A stretch of DNA of 64,000 nt, from positions 40,148,437-40,212,436 of the forward strand of contig OX375873.1 of assembly GCA_947359465.1 (NCBI GenBank). Direction: 5' to 3'. This DNA comes from Metellina segmentata. Taxonomy: Eukaryota; Arthropoda; Arachnida; Araneae; Tetragnathidae. How positions within the stretch are numbered: the stretch's first letter is position 1; each line of letters starts with the position of its first letter. A program made the translations under genes and the position numbers. Below are positions 9,901 through 20,740 of the stretch, in pieces. The notes below the pieces were generated by a model that was not told where the DNA came from, made no database searches, and saw only the letters and a list, made by a program, of their open reading frames with translations.

Positions 9901-12900
9901 TTCTTTCGACCAGGACAAAATGATCAACCAGCTCAGATCCAAGGATATAGTTGATTTCTTTTCATTGACAGATAGTTCTTTTAACTAGGATGTAAAACCC
10001 CATTTATGATTCATGTTGATTTATGCTTGTATTGCTTTTTTGTTAGTACAATTAACTTTCAGTACAATTTGTTTTCAATTAATATTGCTAAAAAAATTTA
10101 TTTTTTAGCTAGATTGCTTTTTACAGTAATAAAATTCTAGATTCGATACTAAAATTTCAAACTTGATGTCCCTGGAACACCTTAAGACATCAACTAAAAA
10201 ATTTCAACCAGACTTTATTCATCCAATATTGACACCTATCTCAAGTCATTTCTAATTTATTATAAAATATTGATTTTTTAATTAGTTACTGTATAATTTA
10301 ATAATAAACAGTAAGAATTTAAAACTTATAAAAAAACACTTCAATACAAAATTTAGTAAGTCATGGTATTGAATTGAAATCATGTATTGTGGTGGGATTT
10401 TAATTTAGTAGTGTATTTTAAAGTAGGATGAACAATACCAAGTTGTGGTTAATAAAATCAGGATATTTTGTTAAATTGACAAAATTTCAAGTGATGAAAA
10501 AGTGTTTAGTTGGCAAAACATAATTTCAATTAAAACATTATGAAGCATATTCTTCATGTAAAAAAAATACGTACAATTCCGTCTCAATTTTACAACACAT
10601 AATATTTACTTAAATTCACTATATAATCTTAAATAAGATGGATGAGTGATTTGGAGCTATTTTCTTAGTCCTAGTACCTTACAACATTTAACAAACTTGC
10701 TTGTTGCAAGAACGGTTCAATCTTTGGCGAAGATAAATTTCAATTTGAAAGTTTTATTGCATTATTCTGCTGGCATGTATCAGCCCCATTGGATCATGTA
10801 TTCTTACTTAGCATCTTATGGAAATCCATCAAAATGAATTCGTTAAATTCTTTCAACTATTTGACCAGATACTATATATGACCCTCTTATGAACCTACTT
10901 TTCTCTTGTGTCATTGTGCTGTAATTTTTAAACAAATAAATTTCTAAAGTAATAACAAGTATTTTTTTTTTAATTTACTAATGTTATCTAAATTTAATTA
11001 TAATTTAAAGTATCTACAGGTTCCATACTAATGATGAAATATTCTTGCTGGTCAACATAAAAAGTATTTTATGTTGTAGTCCTCTATCAATCATTTTTTA
11101 TCTTGCTGAGGCTTTAATTTTGTAGCTTATCACTTTAATATCATCCTAAGTACTATAAATTGAAAAGTGCAATTTTGTAGGATACCATGCAATTGTGTGT
11201 ATGGAAGAGATAATTTTGAAACAATGAAATGTGTGTAGTTCTTCTTAACTTAATTTTTTAATTACTTACCTGACATTAACATCATTACCAGGATGGCAAG
11301 TTTCAACAAGATCATCTTCAAGTATAACCCACATTGATTTGGGTACAGAGCCAACTGTCAAATTATAAACTTGTTCTTGTAATTTGACTTCTTGATAATC
11401 CTTACAATACGATGGATCCACATCTAAGAGATAAATGAAGTAAATTATCTGTGCCAGTAATTATGAATGTGGAATAAGTCATATTTTTTGTTTCAAGATA
11501 TTTTTTTAAGTTTTGCGATTGATTAAATTAAAAAACACTGTTTTTCGTAACAACAAAACATTTGAGAAAATGTATCTTCTCTTATTGTAAATTTTTTTTA
11601 ATCCTTTTGTAATAAATAATTTTGGTATTTCTTATATGAACTAAGATAAGATTAAGCATTTTTAAATTCTTGACTTAGACTACTTTTCTAATCACCTGTG
11701 CATTTGTACAATGCACTAAAGCCAACTATAACTAAACATTCTGAATTACAAAACATGAAGTCAAGCGACATATTGCGTATTTTTTAGGAATAAGTATGGC
11801 AGATAATATTAACCTAATCCTTTACTGTACTACTTTTTTAAATTTCAAACGAAAATGTCAGCTTTGTAAGTTAACATACCACAAAAAATATTCAATGAAA
11901 TTCAAATTTTGAAAGCAACATTCTTTAAATGGAACTTTACAAATGTATCTAAATTGATACATTGTGTTTAAATTTTTGCAGAAGTATAAATATATAATAC
12001 ATTAACTATTCGAAATATTATACATTACTGTAGAAATATATTTAATACCCTTTAAAGCATAAAATAACTTTCAAATTCAAAACATGGAACCTAATCATAC
12101 TAAACCTTTTAAAACAAGTATGTATAAAATATTTTATAAACAAGTGTTTAAATATATATCATGCTAGGTTAACAAATGAGATTATGCCTATTAACATAGC
12201 ACTTGCAGTTTGTACTATTACTCTTGGCTGTTACTACAAGATGTTTAAAATGTCCTTTGTCATTTAGATGCCAACTTTGCATCAATAATGTACCATTTCA
12301 TGAATACTGAGATCGCTGATATGCACCGAGTATTGGACAGTTAATGTAAATGGGCACTGTTTTTAGATTGTATCATGTACAGCACCCTGATAAACTTGAG
12401 CCGAATCACCAAGGTTTACACCAGATTAAAACTGGAACATTCCACAGGATGTTATCAAAACATCGTATGTTGATGTATGTCAAACTAAACTTAAAGTTAC
12501 TTAAAATATTGCTAATGTACTTTTGTTTGTCTCTGAATATCTTTGTCTATGTCTCAACCCTTATCTATGTCTCAAATTTGTGTTCTCTGCCTCACAATTA
12601 ACAATCACAAAATTAATTCTCACAAAAGATTCTCAATAATAGGCTTTTCATCGCAGCATCACAAAGCTAAGTACTGTGGAGAAAATAGCACATGCGTATA
12701 AATAAAGATCGGAATCGTTGTGTCGGTCTAAACCAAAACCCAAATTTCCCCCAATGATGCTAAAAATACATGAAATTTCCACTGGAAACACTGTTTGGCA
12801 ACTCAGATATAGCACATTTGCTAAGAGAACATCTAAATCCTTGACACTGAGCGACAACATTGTGAGATCGGAAAAAATAGTGATGTTGTGATTCTTATCT

Positions 12901-15900
12901 ATTAGCCCAAATTAATCAGAATGTGTGTTCAAACATATTTTTTATTCACTGGAAGTTGCTGCATACATTGAAGCCTTTATTTAAATAAGGGATAACATTG
13001 TATGTAGTAACATCAACCTGTGGTCATGCAGTGAATGGTTCCTTCAATAGGTCTAGTTTAATTATAAGTTCATTGTATAGATTTGAAAAAAAAAATCAAT
13101 TTTTAATTCAAAAAATCAATCTAGTTTGTAGAATCAGATTCAAAATCCATTTTCTAGTTTGGATTAAATGCGCAATAAGCAAATAAAACATATATCAATA
13201 GTAAAACTAATTTACCTGTGCTTAATAGGGTGAAATTCTTCCCATTACACCATTCAGGATTAGGACAAACCATAGGTTTTTCACAAATGTACCTGTACTC
13301 CACTTCAGCATCCACTGTGAATTCATACTTGCATTTCTTGCATTTCCACAATTTTCTGTACTCAAGCATTTTTGAAGTTGTCCCACGAATAATAGTTCCT
13401 TTTAAATAAAACACATACATCAGCTGAACAAAATGTACAACCACCAATTAAAAATCAGAGAAAATTGTTTAATTTGAAATTAAAATTAAATTAAAATTGA
13501 AAATCCTTACCACTAATGCACATAAACTGACCATTATCGGAACAATCTGGAAGATTGGTCCGATGAATTTCAGGTATATTAGGAAGAGCAGTCAGACGAA
13601 CATGAATTTTCCCTTTTGTAGCCTAAAATATCAATGAATCAAGATTTAAATAAACATACCATGCATAAAAATGAAGAAAGGTTTTAAACTGATGAATATA
13701 TATTATTTAAACTAAACAGAAAACAATCTCTGAAATGATAAAAGTGCCAAAAGGATTCTATTTAAAATTCAATATATGTTGGAGGTAAAGCAAATCTATA
13801 TAAATGAAAATGGAATGTTTAGGCTTATTTATATTGGGGAATATTTTTGATCCACTTCAAGTAATTTATCTGTTTGGGGACTTTCTCTCTATATTAAAAA
13901 AAAGTTACCGCCGCAGGATTGAAAACTGTGTTGCTTAGCTCGATTCTTAGACGGTTTCCCGAGAAAATACTGATTGTATAAAAACAAAATTAACATGGTT
14001 TGTTCTACATCGTATTCCCTGGACAATTATTAAGATTTATTTTCCAATGCGGCTATTAGTTTAGGGTTTATTAAGTGTCAAAATTGAAGAAGCGAAATTT
14101 CTTCCGCGAGTGAGCAAAACACATACAAATTTTTAGTCTTCAGCTGTGAGTTCTTTTTAAAGTGTATCTCTCAACATTTTTGCAGCTCGTCGAGTTTTTT
14201 TTGAAATTTCAATTTGGTTCTAGATAATATTTTTTTGAAATTCGTGAAAAATCGGGACATTTTTGTTACTTTTTTTTTAAACTGCCGTATCTATATCTTA
14301 TTACTATTAGTTTTTAATTTTTTAAATATCTCAGTATACCTCAGAATGTACTCTTTCTTATGGTACTATTATTTTTGAAATCGGTTAATAATTAAATTGG
14401 ATGCGATCAAAAGTTGGTCATACAAAATTCGGATTGTTGGATATTTTCGTTACTTTTTGTTAAAACCATTATCTCTACAGCAAAAACCATTATTTTTTAA
14501 ATTTGAGAACATCACTGAATACATTACATTTCACTCTTTCTTATGGTACAATTATTTTTAAAATTGGTTAATAAATAAAATCGATGCAATCAAAGGTTGG
14601 TGACATAAATTTCGTATTTTTTATTTCACGGAGCAAATTCGCTGAGCATAAGAGGGTTGTATTTTTTACTATCGGGTTTTGCCAGATATCAAAATTTATC
14701 ATAGCAACAATTGAAATAAAAACGATTTCTTTTTATTTGGCGAGGAAAAAGGCTCGCTTTTTTTCCCTCTGTTCTCAGACGGTTTACCAAGAAAGTACAA
14801 AGTACAGATCGTAAAGTTTGGAGATTAGCATCGTTTACTTAAAATTGTACAGGGAACAAGATGCAGAAGATTTTTTACTGATGCGGCTATTAGTTTAGAG
14901 TGCATTAAGTGTTAAAGTAAAAAAAAAGGTCAAATCACTTGCGAAAGAGGTAGCAATCCGCAGGGGTTGGCGAGCGTAAGCGAGCAGGGGGCGAAGCCCT
15001 CGCTGTGACGTCATGGACCGGAAAGTGAAATCAAGATAATACGAATTATTCAGATAGTTTCACTCTGCGAAAGGAATGTTGGTTTGCGAAGCAAACCAAA
15101 TGGGATTGCGTAGCAATCCCTGTGGGTTGGCGAGCGTAAGCGATCAGGGGGCGGAGCCCCCTAGTTTAATACAAAATCGGTGTTTGCGTGGTTAGTCTGT
15201 GTCTGCCCATATGAAGTCCAAACAGCTGGATGTATTTTCATGAAACTTTGAATGCTCCATATAAGTAAAAACATTCATTTAGTGACTTGGTTGCATTGGT
15301 CTCTCTATGTCTTCCCATTTTACATCAATGTGTTTAAGTATCACATAAAATTTATACAATTCTTTTAATGCAATATCCTCTAATTTATAAATCATATTTT
15401 GATTAAGTGGATTCATCATTTGAATTTCCTTTACTTAAGTATTTAAATAAGTTTCTTTCTAGAAACACTGCGTAACTATTTAATTAAATTAGTCATAATT
15501 TGGTACTTTTGGAAGAGCTAGAAAGTTTTTTTTGAGCATTGCTATTACTTGGATTGTTATACCAGTACTGTTGAAAAGCAATTTTTTTTTTCCAAAAATT
15601 ATTTTTATTGAGTTTTAACTTTAATACTTCATTTTGAGCTAATCTAAAGGAAGTAGAGTGTTGTTTGTCCCTCATTCACATCCAAATTTGCAGTCATCAA
15701 CATGCAAAATCCGTGTTATCCAATAGTGTTTCTATGAATTTAAGGTACCTTAAGTAGTAAAATGCCCCTCAATAGTGTTGTTTGGGTTGAATTGGTAATA
15801 TTTTGCAAACTTAAATTGAAGATCCAAGTATCCAGTTTTGTAATTGGAATAGGGAACACAATTTGAATAACAAACTTTTGAAATAAGATCTATATATAAA

Positions 15901-18900
15901 TTTTAAAAGCAAATTTATATTTTAATAACTTTATAAATTACATACATGCAGGTAAATTGTTTTTTCATACTAACATTATTTTCGCACTTTAGGAAGTTAC
16001 AGTTGTTAACAATCAAAGATATTACCAAAGTTGATTTCATATTATGGGTCCTGCAAATGTTGAGAGCAGCTTCCTGGAAAGCATTATTCAATAGTTTTAA
16101 AGCTTTTTCAGGACACTCAAACAGATGATGGGCAAATAATACACTGGATGAAAGCAAGCTCATTGTGCTGAAATGAAAGTTCAAACTGCAATGAGGAAAA
16201 ATCACAAGAGCCAGCATTATATATTTACAACATTTTAAGCACCAACTCAACAGATAACTTGAAATGTAGAAAAACAAAATGCTTTAGTTTTTAATTTTTA
16301 TTTTAAATGACTGACGAGTTTACTTAGTTTCAAAAATGAACTTTAGTAACTGAAATAAGTGAATCTAGCAAAGGTTATTATTATTGTTAATAAAAACTAA
16401 ATATTTCAGTTAAAAAAAGAGAAAAGATAAATGTAACTTGAAATAAAATAAGACAATAAGTAACATGACTAGGCAGTTAAGGCAGGTGTTGTTAAAGGGG
16501 AGGAAAAGGCAGTAATGTGGGTGGGAACAAATGATGTAGAGAGGACTACTAATGTTGAGTTTAAGAGGGAAGCAGAAACACTTTTAAGAGGCATTAAGTC
16601 TCATGGGGCAGAGGTAACAGTATTAGGATTACTACCTAGGTATGGGTTAGGTAATGGGTGGTTAAATCAAAGGGCCAATAAGATGAACGGGTTGTTAAGG
16701 GATTTGTGTGAGAGGGAGGAGGTTAGGTTTTTAGATGTTTGGAAGGAGTGTAGGAGGGATTGGATAAGCAGGGACAATTTGCATTTAAGCCTGATAGGTA
16801 ATAGGGAGGTTGGCAAGTGGGTTTTGAATATTCTGGAGTCAAAAAACTAGAATACAAGCAGGGATGGGAAGGACATAGAGGGTTGACAGTACACTGTAAT
16901 TGCTTAGGAAAACTAACAGGGTCTAAATTGCAGGAGACAAACAATACAAAGGGAAAGTGTAATGTAAGGGAGAAAAACAATACCAAGACAAATAATACAA
17001 GGGGAAAGTGCAATATAAGGGTGAAAAATAAGCTAAAAGTATTTTATTGTAATGCTCACAGTGTGAGAAATAAAATGGATGAGCTCAAGGGAATTGCACA
17101 AGCAGAGGATATAGATATCATTGGGATTACTGAAAGTTGGGCAAACAGTGAATATGCACAAATTTTAGAATTCAGTGGATTCACAATGTTTAGGGAGGAC
17201 AGAGTGAATAGGAAAGGGGGTGGGGTTTTGATTTATGTGAGAGAATTCTTAAACTGTACGGAAATAAGTTAAATAGTAAAACTGAGGGTATAGAATCAGT
17301 CTAGGTGAAACTGAATACAGACAAAGGCAAAGGACTAATTCTGGGTAGTATATATAGACCTCCTGTTTGTAGTGAAGAGCAAGAAAAGGGCATGTGCAAT
17401 CTGATAAACGAAGCATGTCAAAAAGGAGAATTAATTTTAATGGGGGACTATAATTATCCAAATATTGACTGGACAAACAGTCAAGCTACAAATGGGAAAG
17501 GGGCAGAATTTTTAGAAGTGATACAGGATTGTTTTTTGTACCAGATGATGTATGAGGTTACTAGGGACAATGCAATATTGGATTTGATTTTCAGCAATGA
17601 TGAGGATAGGGTGCAGGATTTGGTTATAGGTGAGCCACTGGGAGAAAGTGATCATAGAAGTATCAGATTAAGTATAAATTTTCAGTCAGCATACACAATC
17701 AATAGTAGGATAATTCCAAATTTCAGAAAGGTAAATTTTCATAAGATAAGGGAAGAGTTAAAGGAAACATTCAAAGGGGGATTATTAGCACTGCATCATT
17801 CTGAACAATGGGAGGAATTCAAGAATAAGTTAGACAGGGTGTTAAAAAAACATGTAACTAACGTTCAGGAAAAAAGGAAAATCTAGAAAATTGCTCCCTA
17901 TGTGGTTTTCAGGGGAAACACACAAAGCTTTAAAATTAAAACAAAGAACATACAGGGTATATAAAAGCAATGGTAACGACAGGGACAAGGAGGCATATCA
18001 GAAAGCCAGAAAGGAGTTTAAAACTATTAGTCGGAAGCAAAAGGTGTCCTTGGAGGAAAAATTAGCAAGGGAAATAAATATAAACCCAAAAGAATTTTTT
18101 GCATATGCAAGTGGTAAAAATAAATTTAGTACTACACAGGGCCCGTTAGAGGTGAATTAATTCAAGACAAGGTGGGAATGGCAAACCTGTTAAATGACTT
18201 TTTTCTGGGGGTTATAAAATATCTAAACTGTTACATACTCAATATGTATTGAATGATGCTGACGATAGTTATCAACCATCAAAATTGCTGTCAACTCAGC
18301 AGCATAAGCCTTCTCAGCATACATCTTCAGTTCATCTAAAACAAAAATTCAAACAGAGCAAATTATGGGGGCAAAATTTTCCACTATTAATATATACATA
18401 TATATATATATATGTAAAAAAAAATTTTTACTTTTTATTATCTTTTTAGTAATAATATAAAATACAAATATTCGAAATAATAAAATCAATGAATACAAAT
18501 AAAGTAAATGACAGATAACTTTCACACGTTTGTTTGGCCCTCCTCCTTAAGATTGAATCTATGTGGCTCTTGGTCTTACAAAGTCTGTGTATCCCTGAAC
18601 TATACATATTCAATTCATGTACAGCCAAATAAATATGATAAAATGCAAATGATAACTACATAAAAAATTTAAATTTTCAAAAGCTATCACAATTCTTGCA
18701 CAAACAAAATGTCAGGGTTGTAGCAGTTGTCCCAACATGTCGCACCCAGCAAGAAAAGTGACACAGGTCAAAAAATAAAAATTTTGATGTTATGTCATTG
18801 AAAAATATGCATGAGGTGCCCCAGAGTGTTATATTACTATTCTATAGAATATAATAGAAGCTACCATCATAAATACTTACCTAAAATTTAAAAGTAGCTT

Positions 18901-19575
18901 TTAATATTTCAATATAAGTTTTATAGTATCCTTTAAGTTGATGTTTCTCAAATTCTGCAATTTTGAGTTGCGTCACTTTTCTTGCCGGGGTGCGATATAT
19001 GCTTATGTATATCTCATGACAAACATTAGAAGTTATTTGTTTCTCTAGCACTTTTTTAACATAATGTAGGCATGCGAAACTGTTTTAAACATTTGTACAA
19101 TTGCTCATTAAAAATAAATCTTCAAAAATCTAAATGAAATCCAAATAGGAAAGGTATCTGTATTTTAGAAAATTGTTGCAAGTTTGTGTCTTAGTCAAGA
19201 AGGATGCTGCAAAATAAATTTCTAGACATAATAAGGAGATTTTTAATTTTGTTTTACTGAGTACGTCATATGATGAACCAAAAAAAGTAATACGAGAGAC
19301 ATCAAAACAAGAGGAAAATCAACACTGATTAGAAGAAAAATGTTCGAAAGAAAATGCTTCAAAAACCAACTTTCAACAATGCACAATTTGATATTCTGAC
19401 ACTAAAAAGCACAAATCATTCTGATCCTTTGTATCCACTAAAAATAAAAACAATTTATTTGTACTTTAATGCTTTTTGCGAGATCCACTTTTTTAAATAT
19501 ATATATACAGGTGTTAAGTATTCTTAAGATAGGTTACAGATAAATACCAAATAATGAGTCATCGAGGTCACCCAT
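6829..19575 (-). CDS. MCM9: DNA helicase MCM9, N-terminal part (7 exons, continues off left edge)
   Basis: Coding exons on the minus strand, in order: 19548-19575, 18239-18335, 16026-16185, 13511-13622, 13216-13398, 11270-11423, 6829-6955. All have GT/AG borders and their phases join without a break. The conceptual protein begins MGDLDDSLFDEL and covers the MCM N-terminal domain. An OB-fold carries a zinc ribbon (WKCKKC, then CPNPEWC), then DYQEVKLQEQV, and the MCM9-like stretch GILIQRWKP. MCM9 works with MCM8 as a nuclear hexameric helicase in homologous recombination and mismatch repair. The zinc ribbon, the DYQE block and QRWKP fit MCM9 better than MCM8 or MCM2-7. The Walker ATPase core is not in the window. 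Exon 1 is the least certain. Introns are 112 bp to 4.3 kb and hold most of the local transposons. Confidence 0.9.
7136..8596 (+). mobile_element. Non-autonomous hAT-like element, copy 1
   Basis: The 1461-bp element starts CAGGGTGTCA and ends in a diverged ACATTCTG. It is flanked by a perfect 8-bp duplication ATTTAAGC (7128-7135 and 8597-8604). The subterminal 100 bp at each end are packed with GATTTAAATC palindromes. There is no transposase ORF. It sits in MCM9 intron 6. The 8-bp duplication and CAGGG ends are typical of hAT. Confidence 0.88.
8605..11269. other. Remainder of MCM9 intron 6
   Basis: This is AT-rich intron with a C-rich homopolymer near 9741-9760. On the minus strand at about 9790-9960 a stretch reads as a broken protein-like segment (for example GSELVDHFVLVERKSPG) that I do not recognise. 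It may be the remnant of an old transposon. I see no exon. Confidence 0.4.
11270..11423 (-). CDS. MCM9: MCM9 exon 6
   Basis: The acceptor is TCTCTTAG and the donor GTAAGT. It encodes YCKDYQEVKLQEQVYNLTVG and SMWVILEDDLVETC, the most MCM9-typical block in the window. It ends two bases into a Ser codon. Confidence 0.93.
11424..13215. other. MCM9 intron 5, no feature seen
   Basis: AT-rich intron. The small ORFs at 12350-12601 (plus) and 12648-12860 (minus) have no recognisable content and no flanking splice signals that would join MCM9. Confidence 0.4.
13216..13398 (-). CDS. MCM9: MCM9 exon 5 (zinc ribbon)
   Basis: The exon starts in the GTIIRGTTSKMLEY motif and contains the zinc-binding cysteines of WKCKKCKYEF and VCPNPEWCNG. 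It ends at an ACAG/GTAAAT donor. The open frame continues into both introns, but splice signals and phase define these ends. Confidence 0.93.
13511..13622 (-). CDS. MCM9: MCM9 exon 4
   Basis: The acceptor is TATTTTAG and the donor GTAAGG. The peptide runs ATKGKIHVRLTALPNIPEI to FMCIS and corresponds to the first OB-fold strands. It ends with one base of the Gly codon of the GTIIR motif. Confidence 0.9.
13900..15168. mobile_element. Composite repeat element with internal duplications and hairpin-rich end (Helitron-like?)
   Basis: Two diverged direct copies of a ~180-bp block (containing GATGCGGCTATTAGTTTA) lie at about 13935-14110 and 14760-14930. Between them, another ~185-bp block containing CTCTTTCTTATGGTAC is tandemly duplicated (about 14235-14425 and 14425-14610). 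The right end is a cluster of perfect GC-rich hairpins ending CCCCCTAGT at 15156-15164. I infer one mobile unit. A hairpin followed by CTAG and T resembles a Helitron 3' end, but I cannot define the left end. It lies in MCM9 intron 3. Confidence 0.45.
14941..15165. repeat. Cluster of perfect DNA hairpins with GNA triloops
   Basis: Four hairpins are closed by GC pairs over three-base loops of the form GNA: GGGC-GAA-GCCC (14989-14999); a 9-bp stem with loop GAA (15079-15099); GGGATTGC-GTA-GCAATCCC (15102-15120); AGGGGGC-GGA-GCCCCCT (15146-15162). A partial TAGCAATCC at 14951 is half of another. The string TTGGCGAGCGTAAGCGA occurs at 14968 and 15127 before the two G-rich hairpins. The cluster is far more GC-rich than the surrounding intron. 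Confidence 0.85.
15169..16025. other. Right part of MCM9 intron 3, no feature seen
   Basis: AT-rich sequence without recognisable repeat or exon up to the donor of exon 3. Confidence 0.4.
16026..16185 (-). CDS. MCM9: MCM9 exon 3
   Basis: The acceptor is TTGCAG and the donor GTAATA. The peptide includes LFECPEKALKLLNNAFQEAA, which aligns by eye with the MCM9 segment where phenylalanine-proline and a helical ALRRSAL-type motif occur. It ends in phase 0. Confidence 0.85.
16515..16850 (+). pseudogene. LINE ORF1 SGNH-esterase domain fragment
   Basis: The 111-codon frame contains MWVGTNDVE near the start (GTND block), LGLLPRYG in the middle and DNLHLSLIGN near the end. These are the blocks of the SGNH-hydrolase domain found in ORF1 of CR1/L2-type LINEs. 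The nucleophile-serine block upstream is missing, so this is the C-terminal part only. Confidence 0.75.
17030..18160 (+). pseudogene. LINE ORF2 apurinic-like endonuclease, interrupted
   Basis: The endonuclease core is read in three frame segments. About 17030-17272 has the CNAHSVRNK and GITESW motifs. 17305-17886 has GSIYRPP, LMGDYNYPNIDW, LDLIFSN and the catalytic SDH in GESDHRSI. 17891-18160 has a basic linker ending in the usual NDFF-type region. An in-frame TAG lies at about 17303. The enzyme would nick target DNA for reverse transcription, but this copy is dead. Confidence 0.82.
18239..18335 (-). CDS. MCM9: MCM9 exon 2
   Basis: A T-rich tract and AG precede the exon and GTATGT follows it. 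It encodes a helical stretch (ELKMYAEKAYAAELTAILMV) that matches the start of the MCM9 N-terminal helical bundle. It ends after two bases of an Asp codon completed by exon 3. Confidence 0.75.
18388..18415. repeat. TA microsatellite
   Basis: A run of alternating T and A with a few C interruptions in MCM9 intron 1, just upstream of exon 2. Confidence 0.8.
18740..18995. mobile_element. MITE, copy 1 (TIR TCGCACCC...)
   Basis: The 256-bp repeat has inverted termini: GCAAGAAAAGTGACAC near the left end and its complement at the right end before GGGGTGCGA. A second copy in the same orientation is at 56906-57156. There is no ORF. It lies in MCM9 intron 1. Confidence 0.8.
18996..19547. other. Remainder of MCM9 intron 1
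   Basis: AT-rich intron without recognisable features. Confidence 0.4.
19548..19575 (-). CDS. MCM9: MCM9 exon 1 (start codon exon)
   Basis: ATG is at 19575-19573 on the minus strand, followed by nine codons (MGDLDDSLF) and one extra base, then GTATTT. The single G completes an Asp codon with the first two bases of exon 2, which is the main support. It could be another upstream exon if this junction is coincidental. Confidence 0.6.
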
Positions 19576-19780
19576 CTTCGGTTTTGACCATTACCATCGG
19601 TTTGATAGAATACAAATACATGAATATTCCATCCAAAGCAGATTTACGTATCCGTCTGCAAGAAAATTAAAAACAAGCGCGAAACCAGAACAAGATAAGC
19701 TGTTCAGCAGCAATGAAAAGTTGAAAACTTCACAAAGTAATAAAAGACAGAGGGTTCACTGCAGGCATGACTTTTAACGC
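19576..19780 (-). promoter_or_regulatory. MCM9: Presumed MCM9 5' UTR and promoter region
   Basis: This is the sequence directly upstream of the proposed start codon on the minus strand. It is less AT-rich than the introns. No TATA box or initiator can be defended. The call rests only on position. Confidence 0.3.
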
Positions 19781-19929
19781 CCTCGGTGGGGGACAGTTGT
19801 CCCTAATTCTGGGCGGAGTTTGGCATGCTTCATTCAGAGCGGTAGCCATTTTCTAATAAGCAGACTTTTTTAAATGTCATCCACCTGAATATTCTTTGCA
19901 GAACATTTTATTATTATTTTTAAACTGTT

Positions 19930-20065
19930 CTATCCATCAACAGATAGCCCGTTGTGTTGCTCTAGTATGACGTTAACTAAAATTACCAATTACCATCAAC
20001 AGAAAAGGTTGATCTCTGACCGTCACCAATAGCTAGTTGTGTAGCGCCAGTGCGAAGTTAATTAA
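19930..20065 (+). repeat. Two SINE 3'-tail fragments
   Basis: Two short pieces of the SINE 3' core end (GCCCGTTGTGTTGCT...GACGTTAACTAAAATTACC, then a more diverged copy) lie side by side. Confidence 0.65.
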
Positions 20066-20237
20066 AAATATAGCATAAATAGAATAACCGTTGTTTAAGT
20101 TTACCACTTTTGTTGAAAGGTAAATTGCTTTTTTTTTTTTAATCTATTCATAACTTAGAAATTGCTAATGTGAATTATGTGCCATTTTTAAAATCGCTTT
20201 ACAATCAAGTTAAACACTTTTATTTTTAATCCTAATG

Positions 20238-20536
20238 ACGACCAACCGGTATAGTGGTTAAGGTGTTAACCTCTAGATAGGAAGGTTCCGGGTCCGGCCA
20301 TGGATGTTTGTAAGCATATGGTGAAGAGGCGGCTGGTGCACCTTAAATCTGTCGTGGCCAAAAGTCCACACGTTGGGTTGGCGTGGAAGTTTGGAGAATG
20401 GAGTGACAGCTCAGGCGTTGCTTCGTCATCTGACCGTGGTTCAAAATTACGAGGTGTTGTCCTCGGATCTTTCCCCTAAGGGACTGATCCCGGACCGTCG
20501 TCAATAGCCCGTTGTGTTGCTCCAGCATAAAGCTAA
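20238..20536 (+). mobile_element. SINE type A
   Basis: The tRNA-like head GACCAACCGGTATAGTGG is followed by the shared core. Part of the B box is lost (the GGTTCGAATCC region is shortened near 20285-20295), so this copy probably cannot be transcribed from its own promoter. A tail fragment recurs at 20601-20630. Confidence 0.85.
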
Positions 20537-20740
20537 TTATAAAAAAATTACCTCTTTGTGGTACGTTTAGATTTGCAGTCACGTTTTCTGAAACCCTTCT
20601 CAGTACGACGTTAACTAAAATTACCATTACCCAATTGAAGGAAGAAAAACTGAAATCGTTCTATTTAGCGTTAAGACTATGTGCCCAAGATAATTCATTT
20701 TTATAAACCTTTCAGTGTTAGTTTGTGTATTTTTATTTAA

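Larger units (their letters stand above)
16465..18215 (+). mobile_element. CR1/L2-type LINE fragment (ORF1 esterase + endonuclease), truncated at both ends
   Basis: This fragment lies antisense in MCM9 intron 2. It starts inside ORF1 and stops inside ORF2 before the reverse transcriptase. The last recognisable part, about 18135-18205, resembles the linker between endonuclease and RT. Frame breaks at about 17270-17305 and 17886-17891 make it a pseudogene. Loss of the RT side is unusual, since LINE copies normally lose only their 5' part, so a later deletion or rearrangement probably removed it. Confidence 0.8.

Noticed and set aside
9706..9942. 78-codon minus-strand ORF in MCM9 intron 6
   Set aside because: It has a poly-Gly run from a C homopolymer and conflicting frames. 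At most it is a decayed unknown fragment.
13154..13447. 97-codon minus-strand ORF as an intact gene
   Set aside because: The core is MCM9 exon 5. Both ends are intron read-through.
15915..16277. 120-codon minus-strand ORF as an independent gene
   Set aside because: Only 16026-16185 is coding (MCM9 exon 3). The rest runs through splice sites into introns.
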